From Duganella alba (lineage in GTDB: Bacteria > Pseudomonadota > Gammaproteobacteria > Burkholderiales > Burkholderiaceae_D), in assembly GCF_009674495.1 (NCBI RefSeq), contig NZ_WKJN01000012.1:99637-163636 (forward strand): a stretch of DNA of 64,000 bases, in the 5' to 3' direction. Made by a program: the position numbers and the translations under genes. A model generated the notes under the pieces. That model did not search any database, had not been told where the DNA came from, and saw only the letters and a program-made list of their open reading frames with translations. Positions 36,213-44,814 of this stretch are shown in pieces (position 1 is the first letter of the stretch; each line of letters starts with the position of its first letter).

Positions 36213-37190
36213 ATGAGTGCCCTACAACATCGTTTGATCGCGGCAAACGGCATCCAGATGCATGTCGCCGAGCAGGGCAGCGGCCCTGCAGTCTTGTTCT
36301 GCCATGGTTTTCTCGAAACCTGGTATGCGTGGCGTCACCAGTTGCCGGCGTTGGCTGACGCTGGCTTTCGCGCGATCGCTCCTGACATGCGCGGCTATGG
36401 CCAAACGGACCGGCCTGCCGGCGCCGGTCAATACTCGGTGTGGCATCTGGTCGGCGACATGGTCGGCTTGCTGGATGCGCTGGAAATCGAGCGCGCCATC
36501 ATCGTGGGTAACGACTGGGGCGCGACGGTGGCATGGCAGGCGGCGCTGTTGCGGCCGGATCGTTTCCACGCGGTGGCGGCGTTTGGCGTGCCGTTGATGG
36601 GCCGTGCGCCGATGCCGCCGTCGCAGCTGTTTCCGCAGAATGAGCAGGCGCTGTTTTATACCTTGTATCTGCAGCAGCAGGACGGGCCGCAGGCCGAACT
36701 GGAGCGCGATGTGCGCGGGACGCTCGGCAAGCTGTTGCTGGCCGCATCGGCCGACGGCGCAGTTAATCCGTTCAGCATGGTCGCGCGCCAGTCAGGCATG
36801 TTGGCGCCGCTGCCGTCCGTTGCGCTGCCGGACTGGCTCAGCGAGGCGGACTTGCAGGTCTATGTGGATGCCTATGCGCGCAGTGGTTTCGGCGGCGCGC
36901 TGAACTACTATCGCAATCTGGATCGCAACTGGGAATTGCAGGCGGCGTTGAGCGGCATGCAGCTAGCCGTACCGGCGCTGTTCATGGCTGGCGAACGCGA
37001 TCCCGGCCTGCAGATGCCGGGCATGCGCGACATCATCGACGCGATGCCCCAACTGGCGCCTGGCCTGGTGCGCAGCGAACTGGTCGCCGATTGCGGCCAC
37101 TGGATACAGCAGGAACAGCCAGCGCTGGTGAATGCGGCGCTGGTGGCGTTCGCCAACAGCGTCGAGGCAAAAACTATCGGCGCGAAATGA
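36213..37190 (+). CDS. Alpha/beta hydrolase, soluble epoxide hydrolase-like
   Basis: The 325-aa protein carries the epoxide hydrolase/haloalkane dehalogenase-type motifs. These are the oxyanion-hole segment 'LFCHGFLETWYAWRHQ' near 25, 'PDMRGYGQTDRP' near 55, the nucleophile elbow 'VGNDWGA' (Asp near 98), cap-domain tyrosines in 'LNYYRNLDRN' and the late 'CGHWIQQEQP' with the catalytic His. An Asp nucleophile with tyrosines in the cap fits epoxide ring opening. ATG 36213 is chosen since GAGGAT precedes it. It is likely controlled by the divergent Rrf2 regulator and ends with a 17-bp convergent overlap. Confidence 0.88.
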   Translation: MSALQHRLIAANGIQMHVAEQGSGPAVLFCHGFLETWYAWRHQLPALADAGFRAIAPDMRGYGQTDRPAGAGQYSVWHLVGDMVGLLDALEIERAIIVGNDWGATVAWQAALLRPDRFHAVAAFGVPLMGRAPMPPSQLFPQNEQALFYTLYLQQQDGPQAELERDVRGTLGKLLLAASADGAVNPFSMVARQSGMLAPLPSVALPDWLSEADLQVYVDAYARSGFGGALNYYRNLDRNWELQAALSGMQLAVPALFMAGERDPGLQMPGMRDIIDAMPQLAPGLVRSELVADCGHWIQQEQPALVNAALVAFANSVEAKTIGAK

Positions 37191-37521
37191 GCGTGCCGAT
37201 GACCAGGCCGATGGCGGCGCCGATGCCGACGGCGCGCCATGGATTGTCCTGCACGTAGACGTTGACGGTGTCGGCCGCTTCGCGGCTGTGGGCGATGATG
37301 CTGTCTTCCAGCTTGCGCAGGTCGCTCTTGGCGGTGCGCAGCGTGTCGTCGAAGCGGGTGCGCGCTTCGGAGGCGACCGCGCTGACTTCGCCGGCGCTGT
37401 CGGCCAGCCATTTTTCCGCTTCGTTGATGGTGTGGTTCAGCTCGCCCATCAGGCGCTCGCGGGCGTTGCTGCTGGCGCTCTGGCTGTCGGCGATATCGCT
37501 GTTCTGTTTGCTTTGATCCAT
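37174..37521 (-). CDS. DUF883 / ElaB-YqjD-family membrane-anchored protein
   Basis: The 115-aa protein has a long charged helix ('LMGELNHTINEAEKWLADSAGE...LRKLEDSIIAHSREAADTVNVYVQDNPW') and one C-terminal TM helix ('AVGIGAAIGLVIGTLI'), ending Ser-Arg-Arg. E. coli relatives ElaB and YqjD bind ribosomes at the inner membrane in stationary phase. That role is family knowledge and not shown here. ATG 37521 is chosen from the family length. Confidence 0.88.
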   Translation of the reverse strand: MDQSKQNSDIADSQSASSNARERLMGELNHTINEAEKWLADSAGEVSAVASEARTRFDDTLRTAKSDLRKLEDSIIAHSREAADTVNVYVQDNPWRAVGIGAAIGLVIGTLISRR

Positions 37522-37610
37522 GGTGTTGACCTCGTCTGTATTCACTGGTGGGAAGGGATGACCAGTGTAAGTATCGGCGATGTCACCACTTTGCGCCCGC
37601 TCAATTGGAC

Positions 37611-38465
37611 TTAGCGCAGCGCGTAGTCCAGCGCCACGCCGGCAAACACCACGCCACCCAGCCAGTTGTTGTGGCGGAAAGCGTAGAAGCACGGATCGCG
37701 CTCGCGGTTGCGGATCAGCGTGTAGTGGTAGCAGGCCATGCCGGCCGCCACCGCCAGCCCGGCAACAAACCACAGGCGCAGGCCCATCTGCCAGCCGCAC
37801 ACCAGCAGGATCGCCAGGTGCATGGCGTAGCAGAACATGATGATGGCGACGTCGTAGCGGCCAAAGGTGATGGCCGAGGTCTTGATGCCGATCTTCAGGT
37901 CGTCGTCACGGTCGACCATGGCATATTCGGTGTCGTAGGCCAGGGTCCAGAAGACGTTGCCGACCAGCAGCAGCCAGGCCACCGGCGGCACCTGGTTCTG
38001 GATCGCCGCGAACGCCATCGGAATGCCGAAGCCGAAGGCGATGCCGAGGTAGGCCTGCGGAATGGCGAAGAAGCGCTTGAAATAGGGATAGGTGCCGGCC
38101 AGAATCACCGCCGCCACCGACATCTGTTTGGTCAGCGCGTTCAGCGGCAGGATCAGGCAGAAGGCGATCAGCGTCAGCACGACGGCAATCGCCACCGCTT
38201 CCTTGCCGCTGACGCGGCCGCTGGTGATCGGGCGCTGCGCGGTGCGCTTGACGAATTTGTCGATGTCCTGGTCGGCGTAGTCGTTGATGGCGCAGCCGGC
38301 CGAGCGCATCAGGAAGGTGCCGAGCGTGAAGATAACCAACAGTTTCCAGTCCGGCACGCCGCCGGACGCCATCCACATCGCATACAGCGTCGGCCACAGC
38401 AGCAGCACGGTGCCGATGGGTTTGTCCATCCGGATCAGACGAAGGTAGAGCGCCAGCTTGGTCAT
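37611..38465 (-). CDS. ubiA: 4-hydroxybenzoate octaprenyltransferase
   Basis: This 284-aa integral membrane prenyltransferase joins the polyprenyl tail to 4-hydroxybenzoate in ubiquinone synthesis. The first Asp-rich motif '[15 protein letters not shown]' is near 68, the second '[15 protein letters not shown]' near 185, and there are about eight TM helices. Ubiquinone made by this pathway feeds the respiratory chain served by the oxidase genes further on. Gene length is normal. It lies 55 bp downstream of oxyR on the same strand. Confidence 0.95.
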   Translation of the reverse strand: MTKLALYLRLIRMDKPIGTVLLLWPTLYAMWMASGGVPDWKLLVIFTLGTFLMRSAGCAINDYADQDIDKFVKRTAQRPITSGRVSGKEAVAIAVVLTLIAFCLILPLNALTKQMSVAAVILAGTYPYFKRFFAIPQAYLGIAFGFGIPMAFAAIQNQVPPVAWLLLVGNVFWTLAYDTEYAMVDRDDDLKIGIKTSAITFGRYDVAIIMFCYAMHLAILLVCGWQMGLRLWFVAGLAVAAGMACYHYTLIRNRERDPCFYAFRHNNWLGGVVFAGVALDYALR

Positions 38466-38520
38466 ATGCGACTTCGGGTAACAGGAAAGCGGTCATTATC
38501 GCAAATCCTGTGACCCATTG

Positions 38521-39456
38521 TCATTCGTCGGCGCAGAGAGTGGTGATGCCGGGCAGGTTGCACGACGCCACCACGTCGCACACGGCGTCGATGGCGGCCT
38601 TGCGGGTGAAGCTTTTGCGCCACACGATGACCACGCGGCGCGACGGCGCCGGTTCGTCGAACGGGCGGAACTGCAGCATGCCTTCCTTGGTGTCCATGTC
38701 CGGCACCGAGGCGCGCGGCAGCACGGTCAGGCCGATGCCGCTGGCCACCATGTGACGGATGGTTTCCAGTGACGAGCCTTCGAAGGTGCGCTGCATGCCG
38801 TTGCCCGGCGCCGAGAAGCGCGCCATCTCGGGACATACTTCCAGTACCTGGTCGCGGAAGCAGTGTCCGTTACCAAGCAGCAGCATGTTCTCGGTTTTCA
38901 GGTCGTCGGCGGGAATGCTCTTGCGCTTGGTCCACGGGTGCAGCGTCGGCATGGCGACCACGAACGGTTCGTCATACAAGACTTGCATGGCCATACCATG
39001 TTCCGGCAGCGGCAGCGCCATGATGGCGGCGTCCAGTTCACCCTGGCGCAGCATTTCCAGCAGCTTGACGGTGAAGTTCTCCTGCAGGATCAAGGGCATC
39101 TGCGGCACCTTGTCGATCATGCCTTTGACCAGCGGCGGCAGCAGGTAGGGGCCGATGGTGTAGATCACGCCCAGGCGCAGCGGCCCGGCCAGCGGGTCCT
39201 TGTTCTGCTTGGCGAGTTCCTTGATGGCGGCGGTTTGTTCGAGCACGCGCTCGGCCTGGGCGACGATCTGCGCGCCCAGCGGCGTGACGGAGATTTCGGC
39301 GCCGCCCCGTTCAAACAGGACCACGCCCAATTCGTCTTCGAGTTTTTTGATGGCGACCGACAACGTCGGCTGGGCGACGTAACAGGCCTCGGCCGCATGT
39401 CCGAAGTGCTTCGCTCTTGCAACAGCGACAATGTATTTCAGTTCGGTCAGTGTCAT
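38521..39456 (-). CDS. oxyR: Hydrogen peroxide-inducible regulator OxyR
   Basis: The 311-aa LysR-family activator has the winged helix at 1-60 ('MTLTELKYIVAVARAKHFGHAAEACYVAQPTLSVAIKKLE'). The redox pair is in 'GNGHCFRDQVLEVC' (Cys near 199 and 208), which matches the peroxide-sensing cysteines of E. coli OxyR. It activates catalase and peroxiredoxin genes when oxidised. ATG 39456 is chosen over a 40-codon extension because this N-terminus aligns with the family. Confidence 0.93.
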   Translation of the reverse strand: MTLTELKYIVAVARAKHFGHAAEACYVAQPTLSVAIKKLEDELGVVLFERGGAEISVTPLGAQIVAQAERVLEQTAAIKELAKQNKDPLAGPLRLGVIYTIGPYLLPPLVKGMIDKVPQMPLILQENFTVKLLEMLRQGELDAAIMALPLPEHGMAMQVLYDEPFVVAMPTLHPWTKRKSIPADDLKTENMLLLGNGHCFRDQVLEVCPEMARFSAPGNGMQRTFEGSSLETIRHMVASGIGLTVLPRASVPDMDTKEGMLQFRPFDEPAPSRRVVIVWRKSFTRKAAIDAVCDVVASCNLPGITTLCADE

Positions 39457-39565
39457 GAAGTTATTTGAACACAGGCGATGCTGGGATGCAATAAATGAAC
39501 GCCAAGTTGAGCTATTGTAGCGGAATGCTGTCGATATAATGCAGCGTAATTTCGAAAGGCGGTAT

Positions 39566-40744
39566 ATGTCTTCCACATTTGGTCCCGAAGAAGCGCAAGC
39601 CTACCTGCACAAGCTGCTCAAGGTGATGCACCATACCGGCGGTTCGGACTTGTTCATCGCCGCCGATTTCCCGCCGAGCATGAAGGCGCAGGGCGCGATG
39701 AAAGCCATGAGCCAGCAGAAGCTCAGCGGCAGTGTCACGCGCGCATTGGCCCTGTCGATCATGAACGACAAGCAGCAGCGCGAGTTCGAGGCTGAACTGG
39801 AATGCAACTTTGCCATCTCGCTGCCCGAGGTGTGCCGCTTCCGCGTCAACGTGTTTGTGCAGCAGCAGAACGTCGGCATGGTGATCCGCACCATCGCCTC
39901 CGAGATTCCGTCGCTGGAAAAGCTGGAACTGCCGGAGGTGCTGAAGGACATCATCATGACCAAGCGCGGCCTGGTGCTGGTGGTGGGCGGCACCGGTTCC
40001 GGCAAATCGACCACGCTGGCGGCGATGATCGATTACCGCAACACCAACTCGGCCGGCCACATCATCACGGTCGAAGATCCGGTCGAGTACGTGCACAAGA
40101 ACAAGGGCTGCCTGGTGACGCACCGCGAGGTGGGCGTCGATACGCTGTCCTGGCACAACGCGCTGAAGAACACGCTGCGCCAGGCGCCGGACGTGATCCT
40201 GATCGGCGAGATCCGCGACACCGAAACCATGGAGCATGCGATCGCGTTTGCCGAGACCGGCCACCTGTGCCTGGGCACGCTGCACGCCAACAACGCCAAC
40301 CAGACCATGGACCGCATCATCAACTTCTTCCCGGAGGAGCGCCGCAACCAGTTGCTGATGGACCTGTCGTCCAACCTGCGCGCCATCGTCTCGCAGCGGC
40401 TGATCCGCACCGAGGACGGCAGGGGCCGCAAGGCCGCCATCGAAATCCTGCTCAACACGCCGACCATTGCCGAGATGATCTTCAAGGGCAATTTCCAGGC
40501 GATCAAGGAAATCATGCACAAGTCGCGCGAGCTGGGCATGTGCACCTTCGACCAGGCGCTGTACGAACTTTATAATAAGGGCTACATCGCCTACGAAGAG
40601 GCGCTGCGCAACGCCGACTCGGCCAACGGCCTGCGCCTGCAGATCAAGCTGCACGGCGGCCGCGCCGAACCGGGCGAGGGCGGCGGCGCCTTCGGCGCGC
40701 TGAGCATCGAAGAAGAAAAACCGCAAGACGAACCTGAAAAGTAA
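39566..40744 (+). CDS. Additional PilT/PilU-family ATPase (PilU-like)
   Basis: This is a third member of the family in the window, 392 aa. It has Walker A 'GGTGSGKST', 'VEDPVEYVHKNKG', Walker B 'LIGEIRDTETM' and 'GTLHANNANQTMDR', and the PilU-type C-terminal segment 'LGMCTFDQALYELYNKGYIAYEEALRNADS'. It is closer to PilU than to PilT throughout. It stands alone, divergent from oxyR, with TATAAT at 39535-39540 upstream. ATG 39566 has AAAGG 6 bases before it; a longer start at 39539 would overlap that -10 box. It may be a second retraction motor or an accessory to PilT. Confidence 0.88.
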   Translation: MSSTFGPEEAQAYLHKLLKVMHHTGGSDLFIAADFPPSMKAQGAMKAMSQQKLSGSVTRALALSIMNDKQQREFEAELECNFAISLPEVCRFRVNVFVQQQNVGMVIRTIASEIPSLEKLELPEVLKDIIMTKRGLVLVVGGTGSGKSTTLAAMIDYRNTNSAGHIITVEDPVEYVHKNKGCLVTHREVGVDTLSWHNALKNTLRQAPDVILIGEIRDTETMEHAIAFAETGHLCLGTLHANNANQTMDRIINFFPEERRNQLLMDLSSNLRAIVSQRLIRTEDGRGRKAAIEILLNTPTIAEMIFKGNFQAIKEIMHKSRELGMCTFDQALYELYNKGYIAYEEALRNADSANGLRLQIKLHGGRAEPGEGGGAFGALSIEEEKPQDEPEK

Positions 40745-40754
40745 GAAAGACCTC

Positions 40755-41237
40755 ATGCCTCAATTTGAAGACAAGATCTGCACCCGCGAACAACTGGCGG
40801 CGCGCGTCGCCGCGCTGCCCAAGCCAGTGGTGCTGACCAACGGCGTATTCGACATCCTGCACCGCGGCCACGTCACCTACCTGGCGCAGGCGCGCGCGCT
40901 GGGCGCCTCGCTGGTGGTGGCGGCCAATACCGACGCTTCCGTCAAACGTCTCGGCAAGGGCGACGACCGGCCGCTGAACAACTGCGGCGACCGCATGGCG
41001 GTGCTGGCGGCGCTGGAATCGGTCAGCCTGGTGGTGGACTTCGACGAGGACACGGCGCTGGAAGTGGTGCAGCAGGCGCGGCCCGAAATCTACGCCAAGG
41101 GCGGCGATTACCAGATGGATGCGATCCCGGAAGGTAAGGCGGTGCTGGCCTACGGCGGCCAGGCGATCGCCATCGACTTCGAGCATGACCGCTCGACCAC
41201 CAAGCTGCTGACCAAAGTGCGCGCCCACCAGTCATGA
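40755..41237 (+). CDS. rfaE2: D-glycero-beta-D-manno-heptose 1-phosphate adenylyltransferase
   Basis: This 160-aa nucleotidyltransferase transfers AMP to heptose 1-phosphate, giving ADP-heptose precursor for the LPS inner core. The signature 'TNGVFDILHRGHVTYLAQAR' (HxGH-type) is near 28-47 and 'HDRSTTKLLTKVR' is near the end. In E. coli this is the C-terminal half of the bifunctional HldE; here it is a separate protein, as is usual in betaproteobacteria. It lies 10 bp after the PilU-like gene and overlaps the next gene by 4 bp (ATGA). Confidence 0.93.
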   Translation: MPQFEDKICTREQLAARVAALPKPVVLTNGVFDILHRGHVTYLAQARALGASLVVAANTDASVKRLGKGDDRPLNNCGDRMAVLAALESVSLVVDFDEDTALEVVQQARPEIYAKGGDYQMDAIPEGKAVLAYGGQAIAIDFEHDRSTTKLLTKVRAHQS

Positions 41238-41524
41238 GGCTGCTGCTGATCGCCTTCGCCACGCTGGTGTTCCTCGGCGTGTTGTGGGGCCCGGCCTTTG
41301 CGCTGGCGCTGCGCTACTGGCGGCGCGGCGACGCGCGCGCTTTTGGTTCGCTGCGCTACCTGTATCCGGCGCAGCTGCTGGCGACGGTGGCGCTGGCGTT
41401 TGGCGCCGACGCCTTCGGCTATCGCCAGCCGGCCGCGATACTGGCCGGCATCACGCTGTGCGTGGGCGTGTGCGGCGCCTTCCTGCTGTTCCTGGCGCGC
41501 TGCGTGCGGCGCTGGCGGGCATGA
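41234..41524 (+). CDS. Small three-TM membrane protein of unknown function
   Basis: This 96-aa hydrophobic protein has three predicted membrane helices (about 4-27, 44-62 and 68-88), a basic segment 'RYWRRGDARAF' between the first two and a basic C-terminus. I do not recognise the family. It is tightly coupled at both ends, overlapping rfaE2 and the AraC regulator by ATGA. That argues it is a real gene and is translated as part of the same message. Confidence 0.65.
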   Translation: MRLLLIAFATLVFLGVLWGPAFALALRYWRRGDARAFGSLRYLYPAQLLATVALAFGADAFGYRQPAAILAGITLCVGVCGAFLLFLARCVRRWRA

Positions 41525-42609
41525 GCGCCGGTTATACCGAGACTGTTTCACAGCGCATCGCCGCGCGCGATCAGCGCTATGCCCTGCCGGATGACGGCGG
41601 CATGGCGACCAATGCGGCGCCGCAGATGCTGCGCCAGCATTTCACCGTGGCCGGCGAGTTACGTTCGCTGCAAGCGCCGGCCTGGAGCGATTATGTCGGC
41701 CGCATCCTGGAGGTGCCGGTGACGCGCGGCCAAATGGCCAGAGGCTTCTTTGGCGAGCTGGATACCTATGTGTTCAAGGATCTGGTGTTTCTCGACAGCC
41801 GCACCGATCCGGTGTGCCAGCGGCGTACCAATGCGCGTATCTCGCGCGACGCCGTGCGCGACTATGTTTTCCATGTGGCGGTGGAAGGCATGGTTGAAAC
41901 CGTGGCCGGCCCGCAGCAGCGCAGGGTCGATCAGTTCACGCCCGGCATCCTGGCGCTGGACATGGGGCAGCCGATGCAGATGATGCGTCCCAGCCGCGCG
42001 CGCGTGCTGGCGTTCTTCGTGCCGCGCGCCATGGTGGAGGCGGAGATTGCCGACGCGCCGGCCATCCATGGCCGCGTGGTGGGCTACACCACGCCGTTGG
42101 GACGGCTGATCCTCGGCCAGGTGGCGACGCTGTGTCATCAACTGCCGCAGCTGTCCGATGCCGAGGCGGCAATGGCGATCCGCACCTGCGCGCAACTGAT
42201 TATCGCCGCCTTCGGCAAACAGGCGCGGCTTTCGGCAGGCGCGCGCGCGGCGGCCAATGCGGCGCTGCGCAGCCAGGTGCAGCGCTACATCCAGGCCAAT
42301 CTCGGCGAGGAAACGCTGACGCCTGAAACCGTCCTCCAGCAGTTTTCCGTGCCGCGCCCGACGCTGTACCGCATGTTTGAAGCTGAAGGTGGTCTGGGCG
42401 CCTATATCCGCCATTGCCGCTTGCGCGAGGCCGCCAATGAGCTGGTGCGCGCGCCCCGGGTGGCGGTGACGCAGATCGCCTACGGGCTGTGTTTCAGCAG
42501 CCCGTCCGATTTCATCCGCGCCTTCCGGCGTGTCTATGGCATGACGCCGCAGGATTTCCGCATGCAGTCGCTGCTGCGCGACCTTGGCCTGGCTGGCGCC
42601 ACCTTCTAG
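41521..42609 (+). CDS. AraC-family transcriptional regulator (AraC-binding-like N-domain)
   Basis: The 362-aa regulator has a large N-terminal domain of the cupin/AraC-binding-like type. The C-terminal AraC DNA-binding domain spans about 265-350 ('LTPETVLQQFSVPRPTLYRMFEAEGGLGAYIRHCRLREAANEL' and 'IAYGLCFSSPSDFIRAFRRVYGMTPQDFR'). It starts at the stop of the preceding membrane-protein gene and ends with a 4-bp convergent overlap with the collar-domain gene. Target and ligand are unknown. Confidence 0.88.
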   Translation: MSAGYTETVSQRIAARDQRYALPDDGGMATNAAPQMLRQHFTVAGELRSLQAPAWSDYVGRILEVPVTRGQMARGFFGELDTYVFKDLVFLDSRTDPVCQRRTNARISRDAVRDYVFHVAVEGMVETVAGPQQRRVDQFTPGILALDMGQPMQMMRPSRARVLAFFVPRAMVEAEIADAPAIHGRVVGYTTPLGRLILGQVATLCHQLPQLSDAEAAMAIRTCAQLIIAAFGKQARLSAGARAAANAALRSQVQRYIQANLGEETLTPETVLQQFSVPRPTLYRMFEAEGGLGAYIRHCRLREAANELVRAPRVAVTQIAYGLCFSSPSDFIRAFRRVYGMTPQDFRMQSLLRDLGLAGATF

Positions 42610-43013
42610 AACAGCGGCATGTCGCCGCGCAGCGCGATATAGAAATTGAGCGCCACGAAGGGCTGGCGGTTTTCATGCGGCAGGTCGCCAATCTGGACCG
42701 CCGGTATCGCCGAGTCGCCAGCGGTCTCGGCCGGCGCCGGTCCCGCTTGCAGGCAGGCGTTGTTGGTACCGAAGCTGTCGCCGGGCTGGCGCGGCGTCAG
42801 GCCGTTGCCGGCACCGTGGCCGCAGACAGCGCGGCCGGCCAGGTTGGGCAGGCGGAACTTGCCGTCGCTGTCGCCGCCGTAGGTGACGCCGATCAGGGAG
42901 AACAGGCCGGGATGGTCCTTGACAGCCACCAGGCTGCCGTCGCACATGGCCCAGCCGGGCGGAGCGAAACCGAAACCGAAAATCTGGATTTCACCGATAA
43001 ATGGGCTGCTCAC
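42606..43013 (-). CDS. Phage tail-collar-domain protein (microcystin-dependent-protein-like), single domain
   Basis: The 135-aa protein has the tail-collar pattern 'GFGFAPPGWAMCDGS', 'YGGDSDGKFRLPNLAGR' and the ending 'FVALNFYIALRG'. These proteins are annotated as tail fibre or microcystin-dependent (MdpB-like) and occur in many bacteria away from prophages; their role is unknown. The start is GTG at 43013, supported by TAGGAG spaced 7 bases before it, which overlaps the preceding gene's stop. It is the second gene of a two-gene operon. The fold is usually trimeric and possibly carbohydrate-facing. Confidence 0.85.
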   Translation of the reverse strand: MSSPFIGEIQIFGFGFAPPGWAMCDGSLVAVKDHPGLFSLIGVTYGGDSDGKFRLPNLAGRAVCGHGAGNGLTPRQPGDSFGTNNACLQAGPAPAETAGDSAIPAVQIGDLPHENRQPFVALNFYIALRGDMPLF

Positions 43014-43022
43014 AATACGCTC

Positions 43023-43838
43023 CTAGCACAGCGAGCGGGTTGGGAAGGCGCCATGCGTGGCGATGCAATACGAGGCCGTCAGCGTCGGCATCATGTTGTC
43101 GTGCACGGCGGCGAGGGTGCGGCCGAGCGCAGGCATGGCCGCCGGCAGATGGCTTACTTCCAGCGCCACCGTTTCCTTGCCGCCGCCTTCGCCGACCAGG
43201 CGGCGCCTGGCGCCGGTGCTGCGGCCCAGTCCCTGGTGGACGGGCACCTGACCGCGCAGGTCCGGCACGCCAAAGGTTGAGGCGCCGTCGCCGCCATAGG
43301 TAGCGCCGATGGCCATAAACAGTTCGTCGTGATCCGCGATCCTGTAGATGCCGCCGTCGCACGGCAGCCAGCCTTGCGGCGCGCGGGAGAACGCCAGCAT
43401 GCGGATTTCGCCGATCATCGGCGTGGGATTCACGCCGCGCAACGCGATGCAGAAGTTGAGCACGCGAAAGGGCTGCATGTTCGGGCGGCCGGCATTGCTG
43501 CCGGTGGCGATGAGGGCGTCATTCGACGCCGCTGCCTGCGCGACGTGCGTGAGGCCGGGCTGCAGCATCACGACCTCGGCGCCGCCGCTGTCGTTGAGCG
43601 CATACGGAGCGGGCGTCCAGGCTGGATCGGCAGAGGGGCCGGCGCCGACCGGCGTCGCGCCCTGCAGGTTGGGCACGGCGAAATCGTGCACGCCGTCGCC
43701 GCCATAGCGTGTGCCGATGACATCGAACAGTTCCGGATATTTTTGGATGGACAGAAACTGGCCGTTGCAGGGAGCGAAGTCCCTCGGCGTGAAGCCGAAA
43801 CCGGTCATGATAATCTGGCCAATATAGGGTGTGGTCAT
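43023..43838 (-). CDS. Tandem (two-domain) phage tail-collar protein
   Basis: The 271-aa protein consists of two collar domains in one chain. The first has 'GFTPRDFAPCNGQF', 'RYGGDGVHDFAVPNLQGATPVGAG' and 'FRVLNFCIALRGVNP'. The second has 'FSRAPQGWLPCDGGIY', 'TYGGDGASTFGVPDLRGQVPVHQG' and 'LTASYCIATHG'. With the next gene, three collar domains are encoded in two open frames, whereas many relatives have three separate single-domain genes. It has a GGAGAG ribosome site and is 169 bp divergent from an AraC-type gene. Confidence 0.85.
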   Translation of the reverse strand: MTTPYIGQIIMTGFGFTPRDFAPCNGQFLSIQKYPELFDVIGTRYGGDGVHDFAVPNLQGATPVGAGPSADPAWTPAPYALNDSGGAEVVMLQPGLTHVAQAAASNDALIATGSNAGRPNMQPFRVLNFCIALRGVNPTPMIGEIRMLAFSRAPQGWLPCDGGIYRIADHDELFMAIGATYGGDGASTFGVPDLRGQVPVHQGLGRSTGARRRLVGEGGGKETVALEVSHLPAAMPALGRTLAAVHDNMMPTLTASYCIATHGAFPTRSLC

Positions 43839-44007
43839 GCTGCTCTCCGTTGATTACCCCGGCAGATTAGGTAGACGACATTGTTGCGTCAATGCAGGAA
43901 AAGATTTTTTCTGGATAAGGTTGTATTTCAATCAAAGTGAGACAGGGTGGCTATCCGTCTTTGGCGCAGGCGCTAAAATCGCGTGGGAACTGTATTACAC
44001 TGACAGC

Positions 44008-44754
44008 ATGCCAGCCCTGACCCTCACTGAAATCGATGTGCGCAGTTACGCCGCTCCGTTCTCGGACGCGCACGACTTCGCCCAGATGGTGTTGCCGCTC
44101 AAGGGCAAGCTGACGCTGGACATCAACGGCGCCGGCGACGTGGTGCATCCGCTGCGCGCCGCCTTCATCGCGCCGGGACTGGTGCACACACAGTTCTCGC
44201 GCGAGCCGAACCAGTCGCTGATCCTGGATTTCGACCTGGCCGGCGTGCCGCAAGAAACAGCGGGCCGCCTGGCCGAACGGCCGTATGCGCCGATCGGCGC
44301 CGCCGCCGGCAAGCTGATCGACTTCATGGGCGTGATGCATGCGCAGGGCGCGGCCAGCGCCGGCGTGCTGGCCAACTGGACGCCCTTGCTGCTGGAAGCG
44401 CTGACCTGTCAGCCGGTACGTCCAGCCTCGCGCCTGCAAGCGGCGTTGACGCGCTTCGAGGCGGCGCCTGGCCAGCCGTGGACCACCGACAGCATGGCCA
44501 GGCTGGCCTGCATGAGCGTGAGCAATCTGCACCGCGTGTTCCGCGAAGAGCTGGACACCACGCCGCAAGCCTGGCTGAACGCGATGCGCCTGCGCTTCGT
44601 CTGCCGTCAGTTGGTGGAATCGTCGCTGCCGATCGCGCAGCTGGCGACGCTGGCCGGTTACGCCGACCAGAGCGCGCTGACGCACGCCATGCGCCGCGAC
44701 ATGGACATCACGCCGCTGGCCTACCGTAAGCAGAACCAGACAAAAATCCGCTAG
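44008..44754 (+). CDS. AraC-family transcriptional regulator (cupin-type sensor)
   Basis: The 248-aa protein has an N-terminal cupin-like sensor ('LKGKLTLDINGAGDVVHPLRAAFIAPGLVHTQFS') and a C-terminal AraC HTH pair ('MARLACMSVSNLHRVFREELDTTPQAWLNAMRL' and 'IAQLATLAGYADQSALTHAMRRDMDITPLAYRK'). ATG 44008 is chosen by homology; the frame extends upstream into the promoter region. Relatives are often divergent from, and control, an EamA exporter. Here the exporter is directly downstream, 60 bp away, so it may be the target. Confidence 0.88.
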   Translation: MPALTLTEIDVRSYAAPFSDAHDFAQMVLPLKGKLTLDINGAGDVVHPLRAAFIAPGLVHTQFSREPNQSLILDFDLAGVPQETAGRLAERPYAPIGAAAGKLIDFMGVMHAQGAASAGVLANWTPLLLEALTCQPVRPASRLQAALTRFEAAPGQPWTTDSMARLACMSVSNLHRVFREELDTTPQAWLNAMRLRFVCRQLVESSLPIAQLATLAGYADQSALTHAMRRDMDITPLAYRKQNQTKIR

Positions 44755-44814
44755 CCTCAGACAATCCTTGCTGATCGCGCGCCGCCACAATGCGTCTCGA
44801 AAAGGAGATTGCAT

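Noticed and set aside
39457..39565. OxyR binding site between oxyR and the PilU-like gene
   Set aside because: A loose CAATA ... TATTG pair is present (39489-39493 and 39513-39517), but the four-part ATAG/CTAT spacing of OxyR sites is not met.
42606..43838. A prophage or tail module at the collar-domain genes
   Set aside because: No other phage gene, integrase or attachment repeat is found around them; the neighbours are regulators and transporters.
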